Source of the DNA: CBDBND01 sp965262665
GTDB lineage: Bacteria; Pseudomonadota; Alphaproteobacteria; Rhodospirillales; Rhodospirillaceae
Reading direction: 5' to 3'
Length of the DNA: 64,000 bases
Assembly (NCBI GenBank): GCA_965262665.1
Contig: OZ253551.1
Coordinates: 372,001 to 436,000, forward strand
A program made the position numbers and the translations under genes. The notes under the pieces were generated by a model. That model did not search any database and had not been told where the DNA came from. It saw only the letters and a list, made by a program, of their open reading frames with translations. Below are positions 1 through 8,643 of the stretch, one piece after another. The stretch's first letter is position 1, and each line of letters opens with the position of its first letter.

Positions 1-296
1 ACCAGCTCTGACACCCGCTCGCGCATCTCCCGGGCGGCCCGGTTGGTGAAAGTGACGGCCAAAATCTGCCAGGGTTGGGCCAATCGGCGGCCGAGAATAT
101 GGGCGAGCCGTGTGGTCAGTACCCGAGTCTTGCCCGTCCCTGCGCCCGACAACACCAGCACTGGTCCTTCAGTGGTTTGCACGGCCTGGCACTGCTCCGG
201 ATTGAGCGCCGTCAGCCAAGGCGGATCGTCAGGGACCTCCGATTGGGTAGACTGAGAAGGCGTTGAGGACTCATCAAGAGCGAAAGGATCGGACAT
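1..296 (-). CDS. UvrD/PcrA-type ATP-dependent DNA helicase, N-terminal part
   Basis: The minus strand encodes the first 98 residues of a superfamily 1 helicase and runs off the left edge of the window. After a roughly 25-residue acidic, serine-rich leader comes the Q-motif region LNPEQCQAV, then Walker A GAGTGKT near residue 44-50, then the VTFTNRAAREM segment typical of motif Ia in UvrD, PcrA and Rep. These enzymes unwind DNA 3'-5' during repair and replication restart. The ATG at 294-296 is the first start consistent with the motif spacing. I cannot separate UvrD from PcrA or AddA-like relatives on this length. It looks like ordinary host chromosome. Confidence 0.85.
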   Translation of the reverse strand, partial: MSDPFALDESSTPSQSTQSEVPDDPPWLTALNPEQCQAVQTTEGPVLVLSGAGTGKTRVLTTRLAHILGRRLAQPWQILAVTFTNRAAREMRERVSEL

Positions 297-336
297 AACC
301 GCATCCTAGAGCCTTTCTGCGTAGGATTGAATCACC

Positions 337-1080
337 TCAAAAGAAATTCTTGCGCCGCTCGTATTCTGTGAGCTCGTAAAAGGTCTGCATATAACCGGTG
401 CAGTGCGCCTTAAGCAGGACGTAGTCCCCGTCCGCAGTCACCCATGCATGGTAGGGTGGATGAACGTCGGTACCCATACAGTCGTCGTCAGTTGCAGCCC
501 CTATTCGAAAGTGCAGAGCTTTGAATTGACCGGCTTGGACGGCGACATCCTCTTCACCGATAAACGTGAATGGTAATCCACTGCGTTTGTACAAAATCGG
601 CCCGGTTGCACCGCGATGATGCAGGGAACATGACAGAGACATGGCTACCTTCTGCTCTCCGGGGCCCTTAGAGAGATCATAACAGTTGGTGTGCATGGCG
701 TCCGATTGAATGGCATGGGTGCCGAAGAACGCCGGAGGGCGCTCCAAGGGAAACCTTTGCGACACCCGGCCTTCTTTCTCAGTGTAGGTCTCACACTCCG
801 CCGTGGTCTCCGTAATGCGGTACCATGCGGACCCGACAAATTCTTCATCCGCGGTGGTTTGCACGAAGCTACGCAACGGAGTCCAATTCTCATCGAGATC
901 GGTAATTGAATCCCGAAGCACTCGCGGCGAGTCTTCGTCTATGGCACAGTGAGCGCGCAGAGTACGGCGCCCGTCGATATGCTTGGTGATGATGAACGAC
1001 TCACCGCCCCGGACCTGGTCCATCTTTTCCGGTTTCTTCGAGGTATAGAGGATTCGTCCACGGATGGTTTCGTGTTGCAT
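337..1080 (-). CDS. conserved hypothetical protein, in frame with the preceding broken SBP gene
   Basis: This 247-residue protein starts MQHETIRGR and ends YERRKNFF. It has no signal peptide or membrane segment and is rich in beta-prone stretches with several cysteines. I do not recognise the family; the pattern is that of a DUF3108- or lipocalin-like barrel, which is only a guess. The reading frame is open upstream into the C-terminal part of the solute-binding protein gene, so the two could be one fused polypeptide. I place the start at the ATG at 1078-1080 because a purine-rich AGGGA lies eight bases before it and because the substrate-binding fold should end just upstream. Confidence 0.55.
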   Translation of the reverse strand: MQHETIRGRILYTSKKPEKMDQVRGGESFIITKHIDGRRTLRAHCAIDEDSPRVLRDSITDLDENWTPLRSFVQTTADEEFVGSAWYRITETTAECETYTEKEGRVSQRFPLERPPAFFGTHAIQSDAMHTNCYDLSKGPGEQKVAMSLSCSLHHRGATGPILYKRSGLPFTFIGEEDVAVQAGQFKALHFRIGAATDDDCMGTDVHPPYHAWVTADGDYVLLKAHCTGYMQTFYELTEYERRKNFF

Positions 1081-2672
1081 GACGGTTTCCCTGTGTGAAG
1101 GCCAATTAAGGCTCAGGCGGAGATCGTGATATCGGATAATGCCGTAGTCGCTGGCAAAACCTGTTACGTGACCCATAAGACCAGTGAAATTGACTAAATG
1201 AAATAGATAGATCACCGGCGGATCGTCGTGAAACCGCCGCAGCAGAGAGCGGATCATGTTTCTTCGGGTGCCCGGATCCAACTCTCTGCGGGCGGCTTGG
1301 ATTAGAGGCATATCGTCTTCATTGCAATGGAACGGGGCGATCCACTCGCACGAATAAATCCGAAACGGCGCCAACGCATCCAGAGCCGGCAAGGCTTCCG
1401 TGACTATGACGAAAGCAGCGCCTTCCCAGCCGCCTTGATAGAGGCGGCGTACAATTTCAGCATTGGTGTTGGCATTGAGACGCACATTGACGCCGACCTG
1501 TTTCAAGTCCGAGGCCACCATGGTGTAGACTGCATTGGCGTTGGACCCCCTGCCATCGATAAATCAATGACCAGGTCAAAACCGTCTTCATACCCGGCCT
1601 CGGCCAACAAACGGCGCGCCCGGTCAGGGTCGTAAAAGTATGGCTCGAGGTTTGAATCGAAATCAGGGACGTTCGAGGGGACCGGCTGAGACGCCACTTC
1701 AGAGTCACCCGCCATCAATACCTCTACCATCGCCGCTTTATTGACCGCATAGTTGAGAGCGCGGCGAACCCGCACGTCTTGCACCGGCGCATCCAAGCCT
1801 GTGCGAAAGGCAATGACTAAATTTGCGCCGCCCTTATCTGCCACTATCGTTCCGCCGGCCTGTTGGAGGATCGATCGGTCATCGGGATTTAAAGAAAAGG
1901 CAACATCGGCACTCCCGGACAGAAGTGCTTGGACGCGGGACGCCTGATCCGGAATCAGCAGAAATTCGAGCCGGTCCACCTGTGGAGAGCGCCACGCATT
2001 TAGAAAGGCGGAAAGTTCCACCCCATTAGCCGACCAGCTCTCGACTCGAAAAGGACCGGTGCCTATTGGGGCACCAGAAAACTCTGTCGGCCCGGCCAAG
2101 CTAAACCACTCTGGGGCCGGTACCCTGAATGTCGCCAAGCGGCGCGGTAAAATGGGATCGGGCGCGTTGGTTTCCACCATAAGGTCATAAAGACCGTCGG
2201 CTCGCACGACGCGGATCGTGTTGATCAGCCGGGCCACAGCCGTTGCCTGACCTTCAGGCGTTTTCAAATACTGAAATGAAGCTTCGACAGCAGCTGAGTC
2301 GAAGGATTCACCGTTTGAAAATTGCACTCCTTGACGCAATTTCAGATGCCACAGAGTTGGGCTCACCTGCTGCCAGGACGTTGCAAGCGACGGACGCAGA
2401 ACACCGTTCTGATCGAATTGCGTCAATGAGTCGAACATTGCAGCGTAGATCCACACCGGCGGCACACTGGACGCGAGGTACGGATTGCCTCGACCTGCCG
2501 GGAGAGTGGCTGCAGCGATACGCAACGATGTTTCTGCTCCAGCGGGGTACTGAGGCGCTGCTGATACGGCGAATAACACGCACAATGCCAGTAAAATTCT
2601 CACGGCAACTGGCGACCGAAGCACTATCTTAAGGTACGCGATTCGTTTTGGTTCAGCCCTAGTCATCACCAC
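1081..2672 (-). pseudogene. ABC transporter solute-binding protein (SBP_bac_5 family), frameshifted
   Basis: The first 380 residues (2672 to about 1550) have a signal peptide, with hydrophobic core VRILLALCVLFAVSA, and the family-5 peptide/nickel/opine binding-protein pattern: SLATSWQQVSPTLWHLKLRQ, GTGPFRVESW, ALNYAVNKAAM, AEAGYEDGFD. The frame breaks at the C5 run at 1546-1550. Reading one more G on the coding strand would join AGG to SNANAVYTMVASDLK and continue through the expected C-terminal lobe to about residue 530. The gene is therefore a one-base deletion away from intact: a real pseudogene or a homopolymer sequencing error. No permease or ATPase genes lie beside it, so the transporter is also incomplete locally. 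Confidence 0.85.
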
Positions 2673-2780
2673 ATCCTAAAGGGTTATGGTTGGCCTTTGA
2701 ATCATTGCTTGAGCAGTGGTTGGCGAACCCCTGGCGACTGTGCGACCATCCAGTGTATTTACAAACGGGGTTTAACGGTA

Positions 2781-3710
2781 ATGATCAAAAATACGCTCGC
2801 ATTTCCAACACTGTCGCGCCGTCATGTCTTGAAAGCCAGCGCGGCGGCTGCCGTACTCACAGCCAGCGCTTTGAAAATCCCACCCGCGCGAGCGGCCGGC
2901 CATTTCGACCTTGAAGACCCTGCCAGTGTGCTCCGCACTTTGTTCCGTATGCGCGGCAGCGAAGATGGGCGCATCTCCATGGGTTGGCTTAAGGGACAAC
3001 GCTATGGTGTTGTCGATGCGGAAATCATCCCTTTGATGGGTATGGTCACCGGTACCTTTGCTCGGAACCGTGTGCTGGAGGACGGCTCCATCTCGTTGAC
3101 CAGTTTTGAATTGGCCTTTTACACCGACCTTGCCACTGGCGCTGTGCTCGACACCTTGACCATGCCTTATACGGGAAAGGCGGTTGAGGTGCCGCGGCTT
3201 ATGCTCGGGCCTGGACAATCAGTCGTTAAACCCACCTTCCATGAGGTGCGGAAAATGGAGGGAGAGGAAGTCGCGCCGGAAGGCGACCGTTCCGGTTCTG
3301 AAACGGCCATGCGGCCAACGGGATCAATGCACTTCGAGCGCTGGCTGGGTCCCGTGACCGTCAAGGGCGGACATGTGTGGATCACCGAGGCGTCCAGCGC
3401 CAGCGTCACGCCAGCCGATCCTGATGCCCGCAAAGTCGTGTACAGCGAGTCTGTCACTTACAAGGCTGCCTATGACGATATCATGAACACCGACCTGCCA
3501 GCGGTGTCGTCCACGTTAGGCTACACGGGCATCACCAGTTGGCGGCCATGGATGGAAATGGGGACTCGTCCTGGGCACACAACGTCCCATGCCATGGGCA
3601 GCAGAACATTTGATGTGGATGACCTGCCCGACGACTACCGGGCCATGGCGGAAAAATATTATCCGGATGCTCCGGCCGATCCAGGCAGCGTACTCGACCG
3701 GATTGGCTAA
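2781..3710 (+). CDS. Tat-exported DUF1838 family protein
   Basis: This 309-residue protein has a twin-arginine signal, SRRHVLKASAAAAVLTAS followed by PARAA, within its first 40 residues, so it is probably folded in the cytoplasm and exported. The rest (FDLEDPASVLRTLFRMRGS, then repeated beta-rich segments with conserved Trp and Tyr) matches the DUF1838 pattern, whose biochemical role is not established. I chose the ATG at 2781 because it puts the RR motif about a dozen residues in; the frame is open back to 2697. It points away from the SBP gene and converges on the truncated CLC gene, overlapping its stop by 4 bp. Its C-terminus is complete. Confidence 0.75.
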   Translation: MIKNTLAFPTLSRRHVLKASAAAAVLTASALKIPPARAAGHFDLEDPASVLRTLFRMRGSEDGRISMGWLKGQRYGVVDAEIIPLMGMVTGTFARNRVLEDGSISLTSFELAFYTDLATGAVLDTLTMPYTGKAVEVPRLMLGPGQSVVKPTFHEVRKMEGEEVAPEGDRSGSETAMRPTGSMHFERWLGPVTVKGGHVWITEASSASVTPADPDARKVVYSESVTYKAAYDDIMNTDLPAVSSTLGYTGITSWRPWMEMGTRPGHTTSHAMGSRTFDVDDLPDDYRAMAEKYYPDAPADPGSVLDRIG

Positions 3711-4432
3711 CGGGTGTCGGAAGAGTCGTTTGAGTCCTCTTCTTCGTCCGCCAAGGCTTCATGTAGAGCCAGGTTGACGGACCGTAGTAGATCGCGCGCA
3801 GCAATAAGGCCAATGAGTTTGCGCGTCTCCTCGTTTTCGATCACAGGTAAGCGATCAGCCTTGGCCGCTAAAAGTGAACGAACAGCATTCTCGATGGTTT
3901 CGTCTGCCATTACCATAGACTTGGGGATGTGAATGAGGTCGGCCACCGTGTCTGTGGTGTCGGTGTCCTGCTGCACAGCGAGATCGGACCCTGACACCAC
4001 GCCAACAAAACCCCCGTTGCCGTCCACCACAAAGATTTCATCCATATCGTTGGATAGTAAGGTCGAACGCACATCGGCGCGTGTGGTGTTCGGCTTACAG
4101 GTACTGATGCTCGGAGCTAGGCAGTCTTTGGCAGTTGTACCCTTCAGACCGCTAACATCCTGTCCGCCTGCCAGTTCAATGCCGTTATGGCGCAGCTTAG
4201 CCAGGAAAAATGATTTTTGGCCGTAAAGATGCGTGCTCACCATGGTGGCGATAACGACACCGGCCATGGCGGCGATGGTCACCGTGTAGTCTCCGGTCAA
4301 TTCAAATATGATGAGCGTTGTGGATATGGGTGCACCGAGCACGGCGGCGGCCATGGACCCCATCCCCACCAAGGCATAGGCAGCGGGACCTGACGAGAGT
4401 TCCTGTCCGACCATGGTGGCCACCCACCGCGA
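3707..4432 (-). pseudogene. CLC-type chloride/proton channel, 5' truncated, with C-terminal CBS pair
   Basis: About 240 residues remain. The first part keeps the last transmembrane helices of a CLC protein, including GMGSMAAAVLGAPISTTLIIFELT, a hallmark of the late helices. Then come two CBS domains (DCLAPSISTCKP to SGSDLAV, and DLIHIPKSMVMADET to IAARDLL) and an acidic tail. A full CLC-CBS protein is near 600 residues, so the pore-forming N-terminal two thirds are missing. Upstream of about 4432 the sequence changes into an IS6-type transposase start, so the IS or a deletion beside it removed the front. No proper start codon or ribosome site remains and function as a channel is not expected. 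Confidence 0.85.
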
Positions 4433-4541
4433 GGCGGATGACCTCGGGCGAGCTGTTGAAATAACGGAAGGGATTTTTCATTACCCGAGGCTAGGAGACC
4501 TTAATTCCCAGCTCAAGCCGATTTAGTCTGACAATGCCGTC
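4433..4541 (-). mobile_element. IS6-type element end fragment
   Basis: The minus strand reads MKNPFRYFNSSPEVIR, the N-terminus of the IS6 transposase type seen again at 59654. It is followed outward by the terminal inverted repeat GGCATTGTCAGACTAAA. Only about 100 bp of the element survive, abutting the truncated CLC gene. Confidence 0.7.
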
Positions 4542-4686
4542 TTGAAGTATTTGAAATGGTTTTTCCTTCTGAGACCCTAGACGGCATACTCCGTAGACTC
4601 AACGCCGTTTCCTCTGACAATGCCCCTGGAGGCTAGTAGACCTCCCTCGGTGGCTCAAAGCCGTTTTCCTCTGACAATGCCGTCAA
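4515..4686. repeat. three tandem diverged copies of the IS6-type terminus
   Basis: Three blocks, at 4515-4541, 4601-4626 and 4660-4686, each end in a variant of the IS6 tip TCTGACAATGCC preceded by a gaga/tagacc...ctca-gccg segment. The second and third have tttcc in place of tttag. They are the same end at increasing divergence, stacked in one orientation, consistent with repeated one-sided insertion or decay of nested copies. Confidence 0.6.
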
Positions 4687-4713
4687 AAGAGACAACATAG
4701 TTTCTCATGAACA

Positions 4714-6078
4714 TTAACCCTCTGCTCCCTTGCCGCCATACAAATGCTTTATCGGTGAAACGAGGTCCGATGAAAAGGTCCGAGCGCCCACAAAAAAATG
4801 CGCTGCGAACCAAACTAATGCAAAAACCGCGACGCAAGGAATGGCATAGCGCAATCCATCAGCACCGAAACGAGGGGTTAGAAGATCACTGACGATCCCG
4901 ACGACCTGAGGTCCGAGGCCAAGCGATAGGATGTTGGTGATGAACAGCGATACGGATACAGTCACGCCGCGCATGCGAACTGCTGAGAATCCTTGCATGG
5001 CCGACGCCATGGGGCCGAGATGTACGGCAAACAGAAAAACAGGAAATGCAAGACACAGCAGCATCGCCCTTGGATCGGACTGCAGAAAAGTGACCAAGGT
5101 TAAGGGCGCGGCCAAAAGGGCCGCACTGGCAGGTTGCCACATGTACCAACGCTCGTCACGGCGACTGAGTGTGTCGACCAGGCGTCCGCCGAACAATGCC
5201 CCAGCACCTCCGCCGAGACCCATAATCGGTGCTAGCCAGGAGCCGATCTCGCTGGAACCCATACCGTAAGCGCGATCGAGATAGGACGGCATCCATTGCA
5301 GGATGCTGAAATAAGCGAACCCTGTCAGCGCGCCACCAGCGATGAAATGGCGATAGGCATGCCGCTGCCAGAGATGAGATGCGACCGTTCGGAAAGTTGG
5401 GACGGCACCACTGTCTGCCAGCCCTTCGGCTTGTCCACGTTGGGGTTCACGCATAGTCAAACGAATCACAACAGCAAGGATTACTCCCGGCAATCCCACA
5501 GCGATGAAAGCCACTCTCCAATTGAAGAACTCGTTTATCCAGCCTCCGGCAAGAAAGCCGAACAAGACGCCGAGCGAAATACCCGATGAAAAAATCGATA
5601 GGGCCATGGCCCGTTGTTCGGGTGGAAAGTAGTCGGAAATTATGGAATGAGAGGCAGGTGTGTATCCGGCTTCGCCGACCGCAACACCGATGCGCGCCGT
5701 TATGAGTTGCACAAAATTCTGAGCCATCCCGCACAGGGCCGTCATGACACTCCAGCCGACAAGCACCAAAGCGATCATGCTCCGCCGATTGACGTGATCG
5801 GTTAGGCGGCCCATGGGGATGCCCATGACCGCGTAAAACACAGCGAAGGCCGTGCCCGCCAAGAAGCCGAGCTGGGTATCCGATAGATTGAGGTCAGCCT
5901 TGATGGACGGCAACAGGATGGCAAGGATCTGTCGGTCGATATAATTGACTGTAAAAGTAAGAAGGAGAAGCCCGAGAACGTACCGACGATAGGTGACCGA
6001 ACCAGATTCGCGAGACTGAGGCGTGGGTGACGCCGCCTTCGTCAAGGTGGTGTCGCCTCCCAGACCAAAGCCATGCAC
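4714..6078 (-). CDS. MFS transporter, spinster-like
   Basis: A 454-residue integral membrane protein with about 12 predicted helices. It begins TYRRYVLGLLLLTFTVNYIDRQILAILLP and carries the MFS signature GRLTDHVNRRSMI between helices 2 and 3, plus FSSGISLGVLFGFLAGGWI. The NYIDRQI pattern in helix 1 is common in spinster-type and aromatic-acid carriers that move small organic anions by proton symport. AGGA eight bases before the ATG at 6076-6078 supports that start, which lies inside the end of the upstream bicupin gene (37-bp overlap), so the two are probably cotranscribed. The substrate is unknown; the link to a bicupin suggests the compound handled by that enzyme. Confidence 0.85.
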   Translation of the reverse strand: MHGFGLGGDTTLTKAASPTPQSRESGSVTYRRYVLGLLLLTFTVNYIDRQILAILLPSIKADLNLSDTQLGFLAGTAFAVFYAVMGIPMGRLTDHVNRRSMIALVLVGWSVMTALCGMAQNFVQLITARIGVAVGEAGYTPASHSIISDYFPPEQRAMALSIFSSGISLGVLFGFLAGGWINEFFNWRVAFIAVGLPGVILAVVIRLTMREPQRGQAEGLADSGAVPTFRTVASHLWQRHAYRHFIAGGALTGFAYFSILQWMPSYLDRAYGMGSSEIGSWLAPIMGLGGGAGALFGGRLVDTLSRRDERWYMWQPASAALLAAPLTLVTFLQSDPRAMLLCLAFPVFLFAVHLGPMASAMQGFSAVRMRGVTVSVSLFITNILSLGLGPQVVGIVSDLLTPRFGADGLRYAIPCVAVFALVWFAAHFFVGARTFSSDLVSPIKHLYGGKGAEG

Positions 6079-6776
6079 CCGTTCCTAGATGAAACGATGG
6101 GAGCGCTACGATCTCCGGGCGGGCGGTACAAGTAGTGCAACCGCTCAAAGGAGGTCCCGTCCGCAAGCTCGGCGGCGCCCTCTACAACAACACTTTCCAA
6201 GTCCCGTCCAGCAGAACTTAGGATTTCACCCCGCCAGCCCGAAGGCAGTGAGAGCAGATAAGTACTATCGCGGTTATCCTGGTCCGTGCTGAGCACCTTT
6301 ACGTTACAGCTGCTGGCACCTTCACCCGTTGATGCCCAAGACATGTCTGCCGTCTTAAGGTGAAGGATGTGCGGACGGCCATCATGGACCTCCTCAAAAG
6401 GATATTCGTGCGCATGCAAGGGTGGGCCGACCGGAACAATATCGGCGGCCCCACCGCGCTTAATGATGATCAGGGCAGACTCTTCCGATAGTTCTGTCCA
6501 GCCATGCACGATCATGCCTGGACGGTAGAGATAGGATCCAGGCATGAGGTAATCGGTGCCATCGAGTGTTAACGAGCCTTCCACAATGTAACCTTCCTCA
6601 AAAGAAGTGTGGTAATGGGCACCCGAAGGGCCAACCCAACCCTTGGGCACAAGAGCAATTGATGTGAACGACTCATCAACCGGGTCTGTGTTGTAAAATT
6701 TCCTGTCTACGCCCGTCTTAAAGATCGGTTCCCAAGGCAGAGTGTCAGGATTGAGACACTTCACATAAGGTCGCAT
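6042..6776 (-). CDS. bicupin protein (DUF4437/ChrR-type cupin), copy 1 of 3
   Basis: A 244-residue soluble protein with two cupin halves. The first half has HYHTSFEEGYIVEG near residues 56-69, the His-rich metal-binding strand of a cupin, followed by PGSYLYRPGMIVHGW. The second half keeps the fold pattern (LESVVVEGAAEL, HYLYRPPGDRSAP) but lacks clear metal ligands. A strong GGAGG lies before the ATG at 6774-6776. It precedes and overlaps an MFS gene. Two paralogous bicupins occur at 32080 and 41888. Such proteins can be metal-dependent dioxygenases, isomerases or ligand sensors; nothing here decides between these. Confidence 0.75.
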   Translation of the reverse strand: MRPYVKCLNPDTLPWEPIFKTGVDRKFYNTDPVDESFTSIALVPKGWVGPSGAHYHTSFEEGYIVEGSLTLDGTDYLMPGSYLYRPGMIVHGWTELSEESALIIIKRGGAADIVPVGPPLHAHEYPFEEVHDGRPHILHLKTADMSWASTGEGASSCNVKVLSTDQDNRDSTYLLSLPSGWRGEILSSAGRDLESVVVEGAAELADGTSFERLHYLYRPPGDRSAPIVSSRNGCMALVWEATPP

Positions 6777-6847
6777 GGTATAGCCTCCATATTACCGCCG
6801 CTATTGAGTTTACCATTACTCGAAGGTGTGTGGGGTAGGTCACAGGC

Positions 6848-7653
6848 GGGCATTATCACGTTATTGAACGGTAGTGACGCGAATTGGCATAGAACTCAAG
6901 CTCAAGCGGCAGCGGTGACGGTTTGCCACAGGCCCATTGCGTGGTTGCGAAACTGGCGTAATGTCTTTCGGGATATCAGATGGCGTTGGACGTTGAAGGT
7001 GTTGTAGACGGTGGCGTGGGTAGAGAGAAACCGCTGCGCTGATCGAGCCGATTTGAAACGCTGCATGCGTCGTTCGCGCTGTCGGACTGGTAAGTGAGAA
7101 TTTTCGGCTCGGTTGTTCTTCCTGCCACCAAAATCATGGTGCCTGATCAGGCCCAAATCCTTCAGAGCAGCACCATAAGATGGCAGTTTGTCTGTGATGA
7201 AGGTATCTGGGACAAAGCCTTGCTTTTTCAACAGTTTGCGTATCACCTTGAGCGCTGCCTTCTTGTTTCTGCGTGACTGAACCAGGATATCCAGCACTTC
7301 GCCTTCACTATCGACAGCGCGCCATAGATACATCCGCTTGCCGGCGATGGAAACGAACACCTCATCAAGGTGCCACCGGACATCTGGTCGAGGGCGCGTT
7401 GTCCTCAGTCTCCGGGCATAGGCTTGCCCGAACTTCAGTGCCCAGCGCCGCACCGTTTCATAAGAAACATCAATACCACTTTGAGCGAGCAGATCTTCAA
7501 CATCTCGGTAGCTGAGGGGAAACCGGTAATACAGCCAGACAGCGTGCTGAATGATCGCGGGTGGAAAGCGGTATCGGGCATAGGAGATGTTCTGCATCCA
7601 GCGGCATTAAAGTGCCATCAGCAACAGGTCACCCTGTTAGTGTGACAACGCCC
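6848..7653 (-). mobile_element. IS6 family element, 806 bp
   Basis: Imperfect inverted ends GGGCATTATCACGTTA (6848) and GGGCGTTGTCACACTA (reverse strand from 7653) enclose one transposase gene, a normal size for IS6. No matching 8-bp target duplication is visible (tcacaggc versus ttttgggg). The right end cuts directly into a MITE copy. A 90-bp piece of the same element type is at 21087-21178. Confidence 0.75.
6902..7597 (-). CDS. IS6 family transposase (first type)
   Basis: This 231-residue protein has an N-terminal helix-turn-helix (FPLSYRDVEDLLAQSGIDVSYETVRRW) and then the IS6/IS26 DDE catalytic core. The acidic triad is visible as RWHLDEVFV, TFITDKLPSYG and NNRAENSHLP. Length and motifs are complete, so it may be active. 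IS6 elements move by forming cointegrates and can leave chains of element copies in direct repeat, which fits the IS density here. It differs strongly from the second IS6 type next door, so the two were acquired separately. Confidence 0.9.
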   Translation of the reverse strand: MQNISYARYRFPPAIIQHAVWLYYRFPLSYRDVEDLLAQSGIDVSYETVRRWALKFGQAYARRLRTTRPRPDVRWHLDEVFVSIAGKRMYLWRAVDSEGEVLDILVQSRRNKKAALKVIRKLLKKQGFVPDTFITDKLPSYGAALKDLGLIRHHDFGGRKNNRAENSHLPVRQRERRMQRFKSARSAQRFLSTHATVYNTFNVQRHLISRKTLRQFRNHAMGLWQTVTAAA

Positions 7654-7772
7654 TTTTGGGGATTTCGGGGTGCAAAAACAAGTTTTGTCTGGCTTAGACC
7701 GGACAAGCACAGGCGACGACGCTGGCTCAACGACAGAAAAATTCTAACATACGATTTTAGTCTGACAATGCC
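7654..7772 (+). repeat. MITE copy, left end missing
   Basis: This matches the right two thirds of the 163-bp MITE complete at 24796-24958 (opposite orientation) and near-complete at 63335-63494. It ends in the IS6-type tip TTTAGTCTGACAATGCC. The left part is replaced by the right end of the neighbouring IS6 element, so that IS landed in, or recombined with, the MITE. Confidence 0.7.
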
Positions 7773-7779
7773 ACCAGCC

Positions 7780-8557
7780 GGCATTGTCAGACTAACTGGG
7801 TCGGAGCAGAAGAACCTACAATCGAGGACTGTCAGGCTGCAAGTTGACGCCACTCGGCCAGGGCAGCAGTTCGGGCTTGTTTGAAAATAATGCGGCGGTT
7901 GAGATGGCGTTGGTGGTTGAAGTGGGTGTGGATCGAGGCATGGACGGAGGCGAACTTCTGCAAGGTCTTGATGTCTCTGAACCGAGCCATTGCCCCTTCC
8001 CGTCGTCGGAAGGGCTGATGCGAGTTTTCCGCTAGGTTGTTCAACCAACGCTTGGTCTCTTGGCAGCCCTCGTTGCTGATCATCTTCATCGCCGCCCGGT
8101 ATGACTGTAACCTGTCCGTGACGATCGTGGCCGGTCGGCCATGGCGCTTCATCGCACGCCTCAGAAACCTAAGCGCAGCTTCGCGGTCCCGCCGTTTCGT
8201 GGCCAAAACCTCAAGCACTTCGCCTTCATGGTCAACGGCACGCCATAGATAATGTGTCTCGCCGTTGATGCGGACGAACACCTCATCAAGATGCCAGCGC
8301 CAATTCGACCAGTTGCGCTGGTCTATCCGCCTCTTCCGGATCTTGGCGGCAAACAACGGGCCAAAACGGTTCCACCAGTACCGCACGGTTTCATGGCAGA
8401 AGTCGACGCCGCGCTCAAACAGGATATCTTCGACCTGTCTCAGCGACAAGGGATAACGGACATACAGCATCACCGCGCTGCGGATGACCTCAGATGCCGT
8501 AATGGGGCTCGGCGCCAACCGGCAACGTTTAAGCTTGTAGAGATGTCGGAGATTAGG
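7780..8557 (-). mobile_element. IS6 family element, second type, 5' end cut by IS110
   Basis: The intact end begins GGCATTGTCAGACTAAC at 7780, only seven bases from the facing end of the MITE. The other end should lie beyond 8560 but is interrupted there by the IS110/IS1111 element. This IS type is the source of most of the TCTGACAATGCC tips scattered through the window. Confidence 0.7.
7832..8518 (-). CDS. IS6 family transposase (second type), possibly lacking its native start
   Basis: The protein carries the complete IS6 DDE core: HTH region YPLSLRQVEDILFERGVDF, then RWHLDEVFVRING, TIVTDRLQSYRAAM and NNLAENSHQPFRRREG. The frame stays open upstream of the TTG at 8518 through LRHLYKLKRCRL, a usual IS6 N-terminus, but meets a stop before any ATG because the neighbouring IS110 begins there. 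Expression would need the TTG or a start lost at the junction. Fragments of close relatives occur at 23508, 24684, 57113 and 59654. Confidence 0.8.
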   Translation of the reverse strand: MAPSPITASEVIRSAVMLYVRYPLSLRQVEDILFERGVDFCHETVRYWWNRFGPLFAAKIRKRRIDQRNWSNWRWHLDEVFVRINGETHYLWRAVDHEGEVLEVLATKRRDREAALRFLRRAMKRHGRPATIVTDRLQSYRAAMKMISNEGCQETKRWLNNLAENSHQPFRRREGAMARFRDIKTLQKFASVHASIHTHFNHQRHLNRRIIFKQARTAALAEWRQLAA

Positions 8558-8558
8558 G

Positions 8559-8643
8559 TGTCGTTGCCCTTACACGCTCGGCGTGTTCACGGGGTCTTGC
8601 CGAAGGGCGCGCCCCAATTCCATTGCAGGAAAGGGCAACGACA
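8559..8643 (+). repeat. 13-bp perfect inverted repeat at the IS110 transposase start
   Basis: TGTCGTTGCCCTT (8559-8571) and AAGGGCAACGACA (8631-8643) are exact inverted copies 59 bases apart. The second arm covers the probable ribosome site region and the A of the ATG. In RNA this would form a long hairpin that hides the start codon. It may also mark the left end of the element. Confidence 0.6.
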
